This document shows, piece after piece, positions 1-6,201 of a stretch of 9,806 nt of DNA. Where the stretch lies: positions 1 to 9,806 of the forward strand of contig JBQCIO010000258.1 of NCBI GenBank assembly GCA_051953655.1, given 5' to 3'. The position numbers were made by a program, and so were the translations under genes. Each line of letters opens with the position of its first letter. Positions within the stretch are counted from its first letter, which is position 1. The notes under the pieces were generated by a model. That model was not told the origin of the DNA. It searched no databases and worked only from the letters and a program-made list of their open reading frames with translations. The DNA is from JBQCHF01 sp051953655. GTDB taxonomy: Bacteria; Actinomycetota; Actinomycetes; Motilibacterales; Motilibacteraceae.

Positions 1-1219
1 GCCCCAGCCCGCTCGAGCCTCCCCCGCTGACCCCCCGCCCCAGCGCCTCCGGGCCGAACCCGGGGCCGCCGTCGCGGACGGCGAGCAGCACGCCATCGGC
101 GGTCGGCTCCACCGCCACCTGCAGCGGGGCACCGTCCGGAGTGTGCGAGAACGCGTTCTCCAGCACGGCATCCAGCGCTGCGGCCAGCTCCTCGGCGTCG
201 ACAGCCACCGTCACCGGACGGTCCGGGAGCACGACCTCGACGCTGCGCCCCTGGTCCTCGGCGAGCGCGGACCAGAAGGCCGCGCGCTCGGCCGCCACGG
301 CCACGACGTCGGCCTGGGGAAGCGCCGAGCGGACCGGGCGGCGGGCCGCCGCGATCACCGCGTCGATCGAGCGCTGCAGCTGGTCCACGTGGGCGGACAC
401 GCGCGCGGCCTCCTCCGGGTCGCGCAGCCCCTCGGCGTCCAGCCGCAGCGCGGTGACCGGGGTGCGCAGCCGGTGCGAGAGGTCCGCGACCAGCTCGCGC
501 TCGGTCTGCAGCAGGCGGCCGATGCGCTCGGCCAGCCGGTTGAGCGCCACGCCGACCTCGACCACCTCGGCCGGCCCGGCGGGGACGACGCGGGCGTCGA
601 GGTCGCCGGAGGCGAGCCGGTGGGCCACCGCCGCCGTCCGCACCACCGGCCGGCTCACCGACCGGGCCAGCAGCACCGCGGCCAGGACCGCGGCCACCAG
701 CAGTGCCGCGCCGAGCCCGCCCAGGACCGCGAGCGCCCGCCCGACGCCCTGGTGCAGCGTGGCGGCGGGGACCGCCACCCGGACCACGGCGCGCCCGGCC
801 GGGCCCTCCACCGGCAGCAGCACGGCCCGGCCGCCGTCGGCGGTGGCCACGGTGAAGGCCTGACCGGCCCGGGCCAGCGCGACGGCGTCGTCGGGCGTGG
901 CGGGGGCGCCCACCGACCGTCCGCCGGGCAGGAAGACGGTGGCGCTCTGCACCCCGCGCGCGTTGACGCCCTCCACGGCGGCGGCGAGCCGGTCGTCCGC
1001 CGCCACGGCGGCGACGACGGCGATGCCCTGCGCCTCCTGGCTCGCCGTGCCCATGGCCCGGTCCTCGGCCAGCCCGCGGGCCAGCACGGCGAGCGGCACG
1101 AGGAAGGCGGCGAGGACGACCGTGGTCATCGCGGCGCCGTAGAGGACGAGGCGGCGGCGCATCCCCGGGCCCCGCCCCGCGGCAGCGGGCGTCGGGCGTC
1201 CGGAGGCGGGGCCGCTCAC
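1..1219 (-). CDS. Two-component sensor histidine kinase (3' end cut by window edge)
   Basis: Membrane sensor kinase that should autophosphorylate on His and pass phosphate to the regulator encoded just upstream. Reading from the GTG at 1219, 406 residues are visible. They show a hydrophobic segment at about 26-48, an extracytoplasmic sensor region of about 110 residues, and a second membrane segment at about 163-187. A HAMP linker follows at about 188-240. The H-box is SHRLRTP with H249 (the usual form is SHELRTP), the N-box is LENAFSH with N355, and the G1 box is DGGPGFG at 383-389. The sequence stops inside the G2 box (GGGSSGLG), so only the last few dozen residues are missing. The GTG overlaps the regulator's TGA as GTGA, which implies translational coupling. 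An in-frame ATG at 1162, 19 codons later, is an alternative start that removes a Pro/Gly/Ala-rich leader. The family call is firm, but the signal sensed is unknown. Confidence 0.93.
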   Translation of the reverse strand, partial: MSGPASGRPTPAAAGRGPGMRRRLVLYGAAMTTVVLAAFLVPLAVLARGLAEDRAMGTASQEAQGIAVVAAVAADDRLAAAVEGVNARGVQSATVFLPGGRSVGAPATPDDAVALARAGQAFTVATADGGRAVLLPVEGPAGRAVVRVAVPAATLHQGVGRALAVLGGLGAALLVAAVLAAVLLARSVSRPVVRTAAVAHRLASGDLDARVVPAGPAEVVEVGVALNRLAERIGRLLQTERELVADLSHRLRTPVTALRLDAEGLRDPEEAARVSAHVDQLQRSIDAVIAAARRPVRSALPQADVVAVAAERAAFWSALAEDQGRSVEVVLPDRPVTVAVDAEELAAALDAVLENAFSHTPDGAPLQVAVEPTADGVLLAVRDGGPGFGPEALGRGVSGGGSSGLG

Positions 1220-1899
1220 CGCTCGGGGTCCACGAGGCGCAGACCGACCCCGCGGATGCTGTGCAGGTAGCGCGGGGCGTCGGCGCGTTCGCCGAGCTTG
1301 CGCCGCAGCCAGGACACGTGGACGTCGACGGTCTTCTCCGCGCCGCCGTAGGGCTGGCGCCACACCTCGGTGAGCAGCTCGCGCTTGCTCACCACCTGCC
1401 CGGCCCGGGCGGCCAGGTGGTGCAGGAGGTCGAACTCGAGCCGGCTCAGCTCCAGCGGGCTGCCGTCCAGGGTGGCCTCGCGGCTGGTCGGGTCGATCCG
1501 CAGGCCCCCGACGACGACGGGGGCGGGGGCGTCGGACGTGGCGGTGCGCCGCAGCACGGCGCGGATGCGGGCGTCGATCTGCCCGGCGGCGAAGGGCTTG
1601 ACCACGTAGTCGTCGGCCCCGGCGTCGAGCAGGGCGATGACCTCGTGCTCGTCGTCGCGGGCGGTGGTGATGATGACGGGGACCTGGCTGACCGCGCGGA
1701 TCATCCGCAGCACCGTGCCGCCGTCGACGTCGGGGAGCCCGAGGTCGAGCAGGACGACGTCGGGGCGGTCGTCCACGGCCGCCTGCAGGCCCGCCATGGC
1801 GGTGGGCGCGGTGCTCACCGCATGCCCGCGCTCGGCGAGCGCGCGGACCAGCGCCGACCGGATCCCGGGGTCGTCCTCCACCAGCAGCACCTGCACCAC
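1216..1899 (-). CDS. OmpR/PhoB-family response regulator
   Basis: DNA-binding response regulator, 227 aa, the usual length for this family. The receiver domain spans about 3-115, with the acidic pair D9/D10, phosphoacceptor D52 (in LLDLGLPDVDGG), T79 in the switch and K101 in VVKPF. The winged-helix effector domain spans about 130-224. It ends with the typical KTVDVHVSWLRRKL recognition-helix region and the YLHSIRGVGLRL hairpin. The start is one of two consecutive GTG codons (1899 or 1896). I chose 1899 because the receiver domain begins at once (VQVLLVEDD). The open frame runs much further upstream, but that part mirrors the divergent gene and does not look like protein. There is no clear Shine-Dalgarno sequence, so the mRNA may be leaderless. 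It is the first gene of an operon with the sensor kinase, and its stop overlaps the kinase GTG. Confidence 0.95.
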   Translation of the reverse strand: MVQVLLVEDDPGIRSALVRALAERGHAVSTAPTAMAGLQAAVDDRPDVVLLDLGLPDVDGGTVLRMIRAVSQVPVIITTARDDEHEVIALLDAGADDYVVKPFAAGQIDARIRAVLRRTATSDAPAPVVVGGLRIDPTSREATLDGSPLELSRLEFDLLHHLAARAGQVVSKRELLTEVWRQPYGGAEKTVDVHVSWLRRKLGERADAPRYLHSIRGVGLRLVDPER

Positions 1900-1981
1900 G
1901 GCGACGACGGTACGAGACCGGGATGCCACCGCACCGCAGGGACCGGCGACCTGGCCCGCTCTGGGCGGAGGTTCGGTCGGT

Positions 1982-2000
1982 CTTAACCGGGCCTTATCGG
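1982..2000. promoter_or_regulatory. Candidate direct-repeat operator between regulator and divergent gene
   Basis: CTTAACCG (1982-1989) and CTTATCGG (1993-2000) form an imperfect direct repeat with starts 11 bp apart, about one helical turn. OmpR-family regulators generally bind direct repeats with this spacing. The site lies 32-50 bp before the GTG at 2032 and about 80-100 bp upstream of the regulator start. It also stands out as the most AT-containing part of the intergenic region. Binding by the adjacent regulator is an inference. Confidence 0.35.
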
Positions 2001-2031
2001 AGCGAGCAGGGCGTGGGGGCACGATGGCGGG

Positions 2032-2754
2032 GTGCAGACCGACCCGACACCGCCGCGCCGTCGCCTGCGGGCGGCCGCGCTCGGCGCCGGCTGGCTGGTC
2101 GCGACCGCGGGTGTCGCCGCCGGGGCCTGGCTCGCGGTGAGCGCCGCCGGCGACGGGCTCGGCACCGGGCAGCGGGTGCTCACCGGCGACCAGGTGCGGG
2201 CCCGGCTCGCGGACGTCCCCGCCGGCGACCAGGCGGCGCCGACGCCGGGCGTCACCGCACCGCCGCGCCCGACGCCCTCTCCCCGCGGCCCGTCCGACGG
2301 CCCGGGCGGCTCCGGGGCCGGCCAGGGCGCCGGGCAGCCCACGGCCACCGCGGTCCCTCCGGCGGGTGGCACCGGCGGCTCGACATCGGGAGGCAGCGGG
2401 TCCGGCCGGACGTCGTCCCCGCGGTCGCGTGCGACCTCCACCCCGGCGACCGCGCCGGTGCGCACCAGCGCGGTGGCCACCAGCGGCGGCACCGCGGCGG
2501 TGGCCTGCCAGGGCGGCGCGGTGTCGCTGCGGTACGCCACGCCGCGCGACGGCTGGACCGTGGCGGTGAAGGACCGCGGACCGGACACGGTGGAGGTGGT
2601 CTTCGCCCGCCCGACCGGCGAGGGCTCCGGCGACCACGGCTCCGACGGGAGCGGTGGCGGCGGGGACCACGGCAACGGTGGGCACGGGCCGGAGGCGACG
2701 GCGAAGGCGAGCTGCGTCGGGGGCACGCCGGTGTGGGAGACGGAGACGCGCTGA
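2032..2754 (+). CDS. Membrane-anchored or secreted protein with Pro/Gly/Thr-rich stalk
   Basis: No named family recognised; 240 aa from the GTG at 2032. A basic N-terminus (PRRRLR) is followed by one hydrophobic segment at about 12-37, which would be an uncleaved anchor or a signal peptide, with the rest outside the cell. Residues about 62-150 are a low-complexity Pro/Gly/Ser/Thr stalk. A C-terminal domain (about 155-240) holds two cysteines, C159 and C228, that could form a disulfide. It contains SLRYATPRDGWTVAVKDRG and an insertion rich in Gly, Asp and His (about 198-220), which may be a flexible or metal-binding loop. The gene is divergent from the two-component system and shares its 132-bp upstream region. 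It may therefore be a target or accessory of that system. The start has only a weak purine-rich lead, and no upstream in-frame alternative looks better. Confidence 0.72.
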   Translation: MQTDPTPPRRRLRAAALGAGWLVATAGVAAGAWLAVSAAGDGLGTGQRVLTGDQVRARLADVPAGDQAAPTPGVTAPPRPTPSPRGPSDGPGGSGAGQGAGQPTATAVPPAGGTGGSTSGGSGSGRTSSPRSRATSTPATAPVRTSAVATSGGTAAVACQGGAVSLRYATPRDGWTVAVKDRGPDTVEVVFARPTGEGSGDHGSDGSGGGGDHGNGGHGPEATAKASCVGGTPVWETETR

Positions 2755-2796
2755 GGTGGGTGGTCGCCGTCCTGCGGAGGGCCCGCTAGGCAAAGA

Positions 2797-2832
2797 CTCG
2801 CCCACCTCGGCGGATTCACCGAGGTGGGCGAG
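2797..2832. terminator. Perfect 14-bp inverted repeat, likely bidirectional terminator
   Basis: Arms 2797-2810 (CTCGCCCACCTCGG) and 2819-2832 match perfectly around an 8-nt loop. The hairpin lies between the convergent genes ending at 2754 (+) and 2919 (-). On the minus strand the stem is followed by TCTTTG, a short U-rich tail. On the plus strand there is no U-run. The hexamer CAAAGA flanks the hairpin directly on both sides (2791-2796 and 2833-2838). Confidence 0.7.
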
Positions 2833-2836
2833 CAAA

Positions 2837-2854
2837 GATCACGGGACCGTGATC
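2837..2854. terminator. Second palindrome beside the convergent terminator
   Basis: GATCACGG (2837-2844) and CCGTGATC (2847-2854) are perfect 8-bp arms with a 2-nt centre. The loop is too tight for a classic terminator unless the inner pair opens. It may help the neighbouring hairpin stop transcription, or it may be a protein-binding palindrome. Confidence 0.35.
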
Positions 2855-2878
2855 GTTCCGGCCGGGGCCGGAGTGGCG

Positions 2879-2930
2879 GTCAGTCGATGTGGTCAGTCGT
2901 TGCCGTCAGTCGTTGCCGTCAGTCGTTGCC
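2879..2930. repeat. 13-bp tandem repeat over the stop codon of the Bax inhibitor-like gene
   Basis: GTCAGTCGTTGCC occurs three times exactly in tandem (2892-2904, 2905-2917, 2918-2930). A degenerate fourth copy at 2879-2891 reads GTCAGTCGATGTG. The copy at 2918-2930 carries the gene's last codons and its TGA. Because 13 is not a multiple of three, successive copies place a TGA in each of the three minus-strand frames. Confidence 0.9.
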
Positions 2931-3764
2931 GCGGAGGATGGCGATGAGCCGGAGCATCTCCAGGTAGAGCCAGATGACCGTCATCATGAGGCCGGCGGCG
3001 GCCAGCCAGGAGTAGCGGGCCGGGGCGCCGGCGCGGATGCCGCGCTCGATGCCGTCGAAGTCGAGGATGAGGAACAGGCTCGCGATCGCGACGCCGGCCA
3101 CCGACAGCAGCAGGCCGAGGCCGCTGACGCCGTAGAGGCCGAGGCCGCCCTGGAAGCCGAACAGGCCCGCCACCAGGCTGACCAGGCCGAGGGCGAGGTA
3201 GCCGAAGGCCGCGGTGATGAGCATCTTGGTGAACTTGGGCGTGGCCCGCAGCGTCTTGGTGCTGTAGAGCACGAGCATGCCGACCACCGCGGCCAGCGTT
3301 CCCAGCACCGCCTGCACCACGATGCCGGAGTACTGGATCTCGAAGGCCCGGCTGACGCCACCGAGCACGAGGCCCTCGGCCACGGCGTAGGCGAGGATCA
3401 GCGCCGGGTTGGTCGACTGCTTGAACGAGATGATCAGGCCCAGCACGAGCCCGACGATCAGGCCGGGCAGAACCAGCCCGAAGGCCGTGGTCTCCGAGAG
3501 AGCCAGGAAGCTCACCGCGGCGACGAGGATGAGCGTGCCGAAGCTGATGGCGCTCTTGACGACGACGTCGTCCAGCGTCATCCGGCGGGTGTCGTAGGAG
3601 GTGGCCGCCGGGGCGTCGTACATGCCCTGCAGCTGGTCGGCGGTCGGCGTCGGCGCCGTGTCGAACCCGGCGTAGCGCGTCTGTCCGCTGAAGGCGGGGT
3701 TCCGGTCGAAGACCGGGTTGCTGTGGCCGAAGCCCCTGCTGCCTCGCCTGTCGTTCGCTGCCAT
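2919..3764 (-). CDS. Bax inhibitor-1/YccA family integral membrane protein
   Basis: 281 aa. A hydrophilic N-terminal region (1-68) contains SNPVFDRNPAFSG, as seen in the actinobacterial members of this family. About seven hydrophobic segments follow (near 70-90, 94-113, 119-138, 147-168, 182-203, 208-234 and 250-276). The LILDFDGIERGI stretch (about 232-243), with acidic D235 and D237 next to a membrane segment, matches the conserved C-terminal part of the family. Bacterial relatives have been studied as pH-sensitive calcium-leak channels; a similar role here is inference. The ATG at 3764 is supported by GGAGGAG (3774-3768) three bases upstream. The gene is monocistronic, with a terminator-like hairpin beyond its stop and a likely stress-sigma promoter upstream. 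Confidence 0.92.
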   Translation of the reverse strand: MAANDRRGSRGFGHSNPVFDRNPAFSGQTRYAGFDTAPTPTADQLQGMYDAPAATSYDTRRMTLDDVVVKSAISFGTLILVAAVSFLALSETTAFGLVLPGLIVGLVLGLIISFKQSTNPALILAYAVAEGLVLGGVSRAFEIQYSGIVVQAVLGTLAAVVGMLVLYSTKTLRATPKFTKMLITAAFGYLALGLVSLVAGLFGFQGGLGLYGVSGLGLLLSVAGVAIASLFLILDFDGIERGIRAGAPARYSWLAAAGLMMTVIWLYLEMLRLIAILRGND

Positions 3765-3819
3765 GCACTCCTCCGTCGCAGGCCTGTGCCGGCCCGATGC
3801 GGACCGTGGTCGTCAGGGT

Positions 3820-3845
3820 AACGCGAAAGTAAAGCCGACAGTTCC
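3820..3845 (-). promoter_or_regulatory. ECF (sigma-E-like) promoter match upstream of the Bax inhibitor-like gene
   Basis: Read on the minus strand, GGAAC (3845-3841), 17 nt, then CGTT (3823-3820). This matches the actinobacterial sigma-E class consensus (GGAAC, 16-18 nt, CGTT). Transcription would begin near 3813, leaving a leader of about 50 nt before the ATG at 3764. This is a pattern match by eye; no sigma factor gene is in the window. Confidence 0.5.
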
Positions 3846-3869
3846 CGCCGCGCACCGCCCTTCGACGGC

Positions 3870-3911
3870 GACGGCCCCGCACCCCGGACCGAGCCGGGAT
3901 GCGGGGCCGTC
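3870..3911 (-). terminator. Long GC-rich hairpin after the metallopeptidase gene
   Basis: The outer arms GACGGCCCCGC (3870-3880) and GCGGGGCCGTC (3901-3911) pair perfectly. The stem continues through 3881-3887 with 3894-3900 with one mismatch (C3882 against A3899), giving about 18 bp around a 6-nt loop. It starts 17 nt beyond the peptidase stop. There is no U-run, as is usual for actinobacterial terminators. Confidence 0.72.
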
Positions 3912-3927
3912 GGACGACCGGGTCGGG

Positions 3928-5061
3928 TCAGGCGGCATCCGGTGCGACGAGCGCCGGCAGCTCCTTCTCGAACAGGTCCGCGAGCTTCAGCGAGGGCAGG
4001 ATGAAGCCCTGCGGACGCGCCGAGCTGGCCAGGTTCGCGGCCCACTGCGAGGAGTGCAGCCGCTGGTTGGGCGTGCCGTGGTGGCCGGCATTGTCGAAGG
4101 CACAGTCGCCGACGTCGTAGAAGGACTGCTCGACCTGCAGCACGCGCTGGGTGTTGAGCGCGAGGCCGCGGGCGTGGACGGCGAAGTAGGTGCCGAAGGC
4201 GTCGGCCATCAGCTCGGTGCGCCGGGTCTGCTCGGCCGGGTCGGTGAGCGTGGTCTGGAAGAGGTTGTCCTCGAACTGCACGTGGTGGCCGAACTCGTGG
4301 CCCATGACGGCGCGCGGGCCGACGTCGGAGAGCCCGAGCGCCTTGAGGGCGTCGAGGATGCCGTCGCCGAAGATCAGCTTGTCCGGCACGTTCGCGACCA
4401 GCGGGTCGGGGTCGCCCTGCGCGGTGTAGGCGAAGGCGTTGAGGGTGAACAGCGGGTTGTCGCCGCCCGCGAGCGCCCGGCTGCCGGTGACCGCCTTGGC
4501 GATCGCCTGTGCGTAGACGTCGGCGTTGTCGGCGTAGCCCTGGCCGAACAGGCCGGTCTTGAACAGGCGCGCGACGCGGGCCGGGTCGGCCAGCACCGAG
4601 CCGTGCATGGCGTGCAGCTGGATGTCCGAGGACTTGATGTCCCAGAACTTCTTCACGTCGCGGAAGGTGTTCTGCAGGGACCGGCTGTAGTCCGAGCGCA
4701 GCGCGTACTGCGGGTCGGTGTCCGACCCGAACAGGAGGGCGTCGTAGGTGGGGATGTCCAGCGCGGGGGTGTTCACCAGCAGCTGGATGTCGCTCGGAGA
4801 CATCTTCGCGATGAGGTCGTCGACGTAGCCGTCGAGGGCCGTGGGCCCGCACTGGTACTGGGTCGGGTCGATGGCGCGCTCGACCAGGGTTCGGGCCGGG
4901 GAGTCGACGCCGAGGCGGCTCTCGGCAGCCTGCATGGTCGAGGCGGCGGCGGCCGTCGACGCGGGGGCCGGTGCCTCGGTGGCGAGGGCCGGCGTGAACG
5001 TGGAGAGGGACAGGGCGAGGGTCGCTGCGGCAGCGAGCGGCCAGCGGGCCTTGATGGTCAC
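3928..5061 (-). CDS. Secreted HEXXH zinc metallopeptidase
   Basis: 377 aa. The N-terminus MTIKARWPLAAAATLALSLS followed by TFTPALA-TEA is a typical Sec signal peptide with probable cleavage after A27, so the enzyme acts outside the cell. The zinc site is VMGHEFGHHVQ (H255, E256, H259), with a likely third ligand E283 in RRTELMADAFG. Downstream, HHGTPNQRLHSSQW (327-340) resembles the HG-x-x-x-QR-x-x-W motif of the YpfJ-type neutral zinc metallopeptidases, to which it seems distantly related. C71 and C320 could form a disulfide. The GTG at 5061 is preferred over an ATG at 5121 for two reasons: AAGGAG (5077-5072) lies 10 nt upstream of it, and the signal peptide begins there, whereas the extra 20 residues would be Pro/Arg-rich. 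The substrate is unknown. The gene is monocistronic, with a strong hairpin after the stop. Confidence 0.88.
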   Translation of the reverse strand: MTIKARWPLAAAATLALSLSTFTPALATEAPAPASTAAAASTMQAAESRLGVDSPARTLVERAIDPTQYQCGPTALDGYVDDLIAKMSPSDIQLLVNTPALDIPTYDALLFGSDTDPQYALRSDYSRSLQNTFRDVKKFWDIKSSDIQLHAMHGSVLADPARVARLFKTGLFGQGYADNADVYAQAIAKAVTGSRALAGGDNPLFTLNAFAYTAQGDPDPLVANVPDKLIFGDGILDALKALGLSDVGPRAVMGHEFGHHVQFEDNLFQTTLTDPAEQTRRTELMADAFGTYFAVHARGLALNTQRVLQVEQSFYDVGDCAFDNAGHHGTPNQRLHSSQWAANLASSARPQGFILPSLKLADLFEKELPALVAPDAA

Positions 5062-5071
5062 GGGAGGGTGG

Positions 5072-5077
5072 CTCCTT
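5072..5077 (-). promoter_or_regulatory. Ribosome binding site deciding the metallopeptidase start
   Basis: AAGGAG on the minus strand, 10 nt before the GTG at 5061. It lies within the alternative coding extension from 5121, so it favours the shorter protein whose first residues are the signal peptide. Confidence 0.6.
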
Positions 5078-5431
5078 GAGGGCGGTCGAGGTGCCGGGAC
5101 CGGATCGGGTCGCACGGGCACCGAAGGCCGGAGGAACGTAACCCCCGAAAACAGGCGTGGATAGATATAAGCCCGAAGTAGGAAGAATTTTGTCCGCTAC
5201 GACGTCTGGGCGGCGGCTGGGTGCTCGCCCGCGCAGCAACCCGCCGCGCCGTCTCTTCCCGCGATGCCTGCGTTCTGTGCCGGTGACTCGGCCAGACTCC
5301 TCGCCCTCGCCACGCTCCGACTGGGTCTCCGCCCGCGCTCGCCGGCTCCGTGGCAATGACAGCGATGGCCGACCCGGCTCGGGAGCCGCCCCGAGCCCGA
5401 CGAAGATTGCTCGCACACTGCGAAGACCACG
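5078..5431. other. Gene-free stretch upstream of the metallopeptidase
   Basis: No convincing protein is encoded here on either strand; the open frames have Arg/Ser/Pro-rich composition typical of shadows. An AT-rich island at about 5160-5193 contains TTATATCTAT on the minus strand. It is a plausible -10 region for the peptidase, giving a leader of about 95-105 nt, but no good -35 is seen. An imperfect GC-rich stem-loop lies at about 5209-5252 (GGGTGCT against AGCAACCC, with bulges). A compact hairpin nearer the tRNA is listed separately. I compared the stretch with the cyclic di-AMP riboswitch that often precedes actinobacterial cell-wall enzyme genes and did not find its conserved core. Confidence 0.5.
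5376..5397 (-). terminator. Hairpin downstream of the tRNA gene
   Basis: GGCTCGGG (5376-5383) and CCCGAGCC (5390-5397) form a perfect 8-bp GC-rich stem with a 6-nt loop. It begins about 35 nt past the tRNA 3' end on the minus strand. No U-run follows. Confidence 0.5.
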
Positions 5432-5507
5432 TGGTGCCCCCGGTGGGACTCGAACCCACACTGCGCCCCTTTTAAGGGGGCTGCCTCTGCCGTTGGGCTA
5501 CGGGGAC
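5432..5507 (-). tRNA. tRNA with anticodon UAA and short variable loop (Leu-like, isotype uncertain)
   Basis: A 76-nt cloverleaf with encoded CCA (5434-5432). The acceptor stem GTCCCCG/CGGGGGC is fully paired (U2-G71 wobble), followed by U8-A9. The D-arm starts GCCC and closes with GGC, with GG in the loop. The anticodon stem GCCCC/GGGGC is perfect around the loop CTTAAAA, so bases 34-36 are UAA (5474-5472). The variable region is only GCAGT (5 nt). The T-arm is GTGGG/CCCAC with loop TTCGAGT, and the discriminator base is A. UAA reads the leucine codon UUA. Canonical bacterial leucine tRNAs, including the Streptomyces bldA product, have a long type II variable arm, which this one lacks. It may be charged with leucine by another route, carry another amino acid, or be a specialised extra tRNA. 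The gene lies 82 nt beyond the deformylase stop, on the same strand. Confidence 0.88.
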
Positions 5508-5589
5508 CGGCGCCGGCCCGAAGAGGCCCCGCCCACCCCGAGCATCCCAGACGCGAGGCGCCGGGCAGGCGGGCTGGGGCTGCAGGCGG

Positions 5590-6201
5590 TCAGAGGTAGG
5601 TGCGCCGCGGGTAGACGGCGTGGGCGCCGGCCACCCGGTCCAGGAACAGCTTGCCCTCGAGGTGGTCGACCTCGTGCTGCAGCGCCACCGCCTCGAAGGC
5701 GTCGGTGACGATCTCCACCTGCTCCCCCGACCCCGGCAGGGCCCCGGTGAGACGGAGCCGGGTGGCCCGCTTGACGTCGCCGGTGAAGTGCGGGACCGAC
5801 ATGCAGCCCTCCCGCCCCTTCTGCCAGCGGGTCGCCTCCTCGACCACCGGGTTCACGATGACGAACGCGCCGTGGCAGGTGCGGGTCTTGGGGTGGGCCG
5901 AGACGTCGAGGCTGAACACGCGCCACCCGACCCCCACCTGGGGCGCGGCCAGCCCCACGCAGCCGGGCGAGACCCGCTGGGTGGCCAGCAGGTCGACGGC
6001 CAGGCGGACGACGTCGGGGTCGGTGGGGTCGACCTCGACCGAGGGGGTGGCGAGCACGGCCGCCGGTGCCGTGACGACCGGGCGGACCTCGCCGGCCGGC
6101 AGGCCGTCCGGCAGCCGCAGCAGCCCGATGTTCTGATCAGTCTTCTGACCGGTCTGCTCGGCCACGGACTCGTCCGGCCCGGGAGCGGGGGCGCCGGCCA
6201 T
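5590..6201 (-). CDS. def: Peptide deformylase
   Basis: Metalloenzyme that removes the N-formyl group from nascent proteins in the cytoplasm; 203 aa. All three family motifs are present: motif I GCVGLAAPQ (80-88), motif II EGCMS with metal ligand C133 (131-135), and motif III QHEVDHLEG with ligands H176 and H180 and catalytic E177 (175-183). Motif II has Met where Leu is commonest. About 40 residues precede the usual start of the fold, a low-complexity, non-targeting-looking extension. The ATG at 6201 directly follows the TAG of the ACT-domain gene (TAGATG, no spacer), so translation is probably coupled. No good Shine-Dalgarno sequence is visible, and a shorter start with a non-ATG codon cannot be excluded. 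The tRNA gene follows on the same strand. Confidence 0.95.
   Translation of the reverse strand: MAGAPAPGPDESVAEQTGQKTDQNIGLLRLPDGLPAGEVRPVVTAPAAVLATPSVEVDPTDPDVVRLAVDLLATQRVSPGCVGLAAPQVGVGWRVFSLDVSAHPKTRTCHGAFVIVNPVVEEATRWQKGREGCMSVPHFTGDVKRATRLRLTGALPGSGEQVEIVTDAFEAVALQHEVDHLEGKLFLDRVAGAHAVYPRRTYL

Noticed and set aside
143..1270. Long plus-strand open frames opposite the sensor kinase
   Set aside because: They are GC-rich shadow frames with His/Gly/Arg-rich composition; the minus strand encodes clear kinase motifs over the same bases.
1900..2835. N-terminal extension of the response regulator to a 539-aa protein
   Set aside because: The extra 312 residues are Arg/Ala/Gly-rich, mirror the divergent gene on the other strand, and precede a complete receiver domain that starts at its own GTG.
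2889..3821. 310-aa plus-strand frame opposite the Bax inhibitor-like gene
   Set aside because: His/Glu/Asp/Arg-rich shadow with no domain pattern; the minus strand has a full set of membrane segments, a ribosome binding site and family motifs.
5122..5400. Cyclic di-AMP (ydaO-type) or cobalamin riboswitch in the peptidase leader
   Set aside because: I looked for the conserved core sequences on the minus strand and found only scattered partial resemblance; not enough to call.
5432..5507. The tRNA as an amber suppressor for the interrupted gntP
   Set aside because: Its anticodon is UAA, which reads UUA; decoding UAG needs CUA, so the two oddities are not linked by simple pairing.
5157..5708. 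Plus-strand 183-aa frame across the tRNA region
   Set aside because: It runs through the tRNA gene and the deformylase 3' end, with Arg/Pro/Ser-rich composition and no ribosome binding site.
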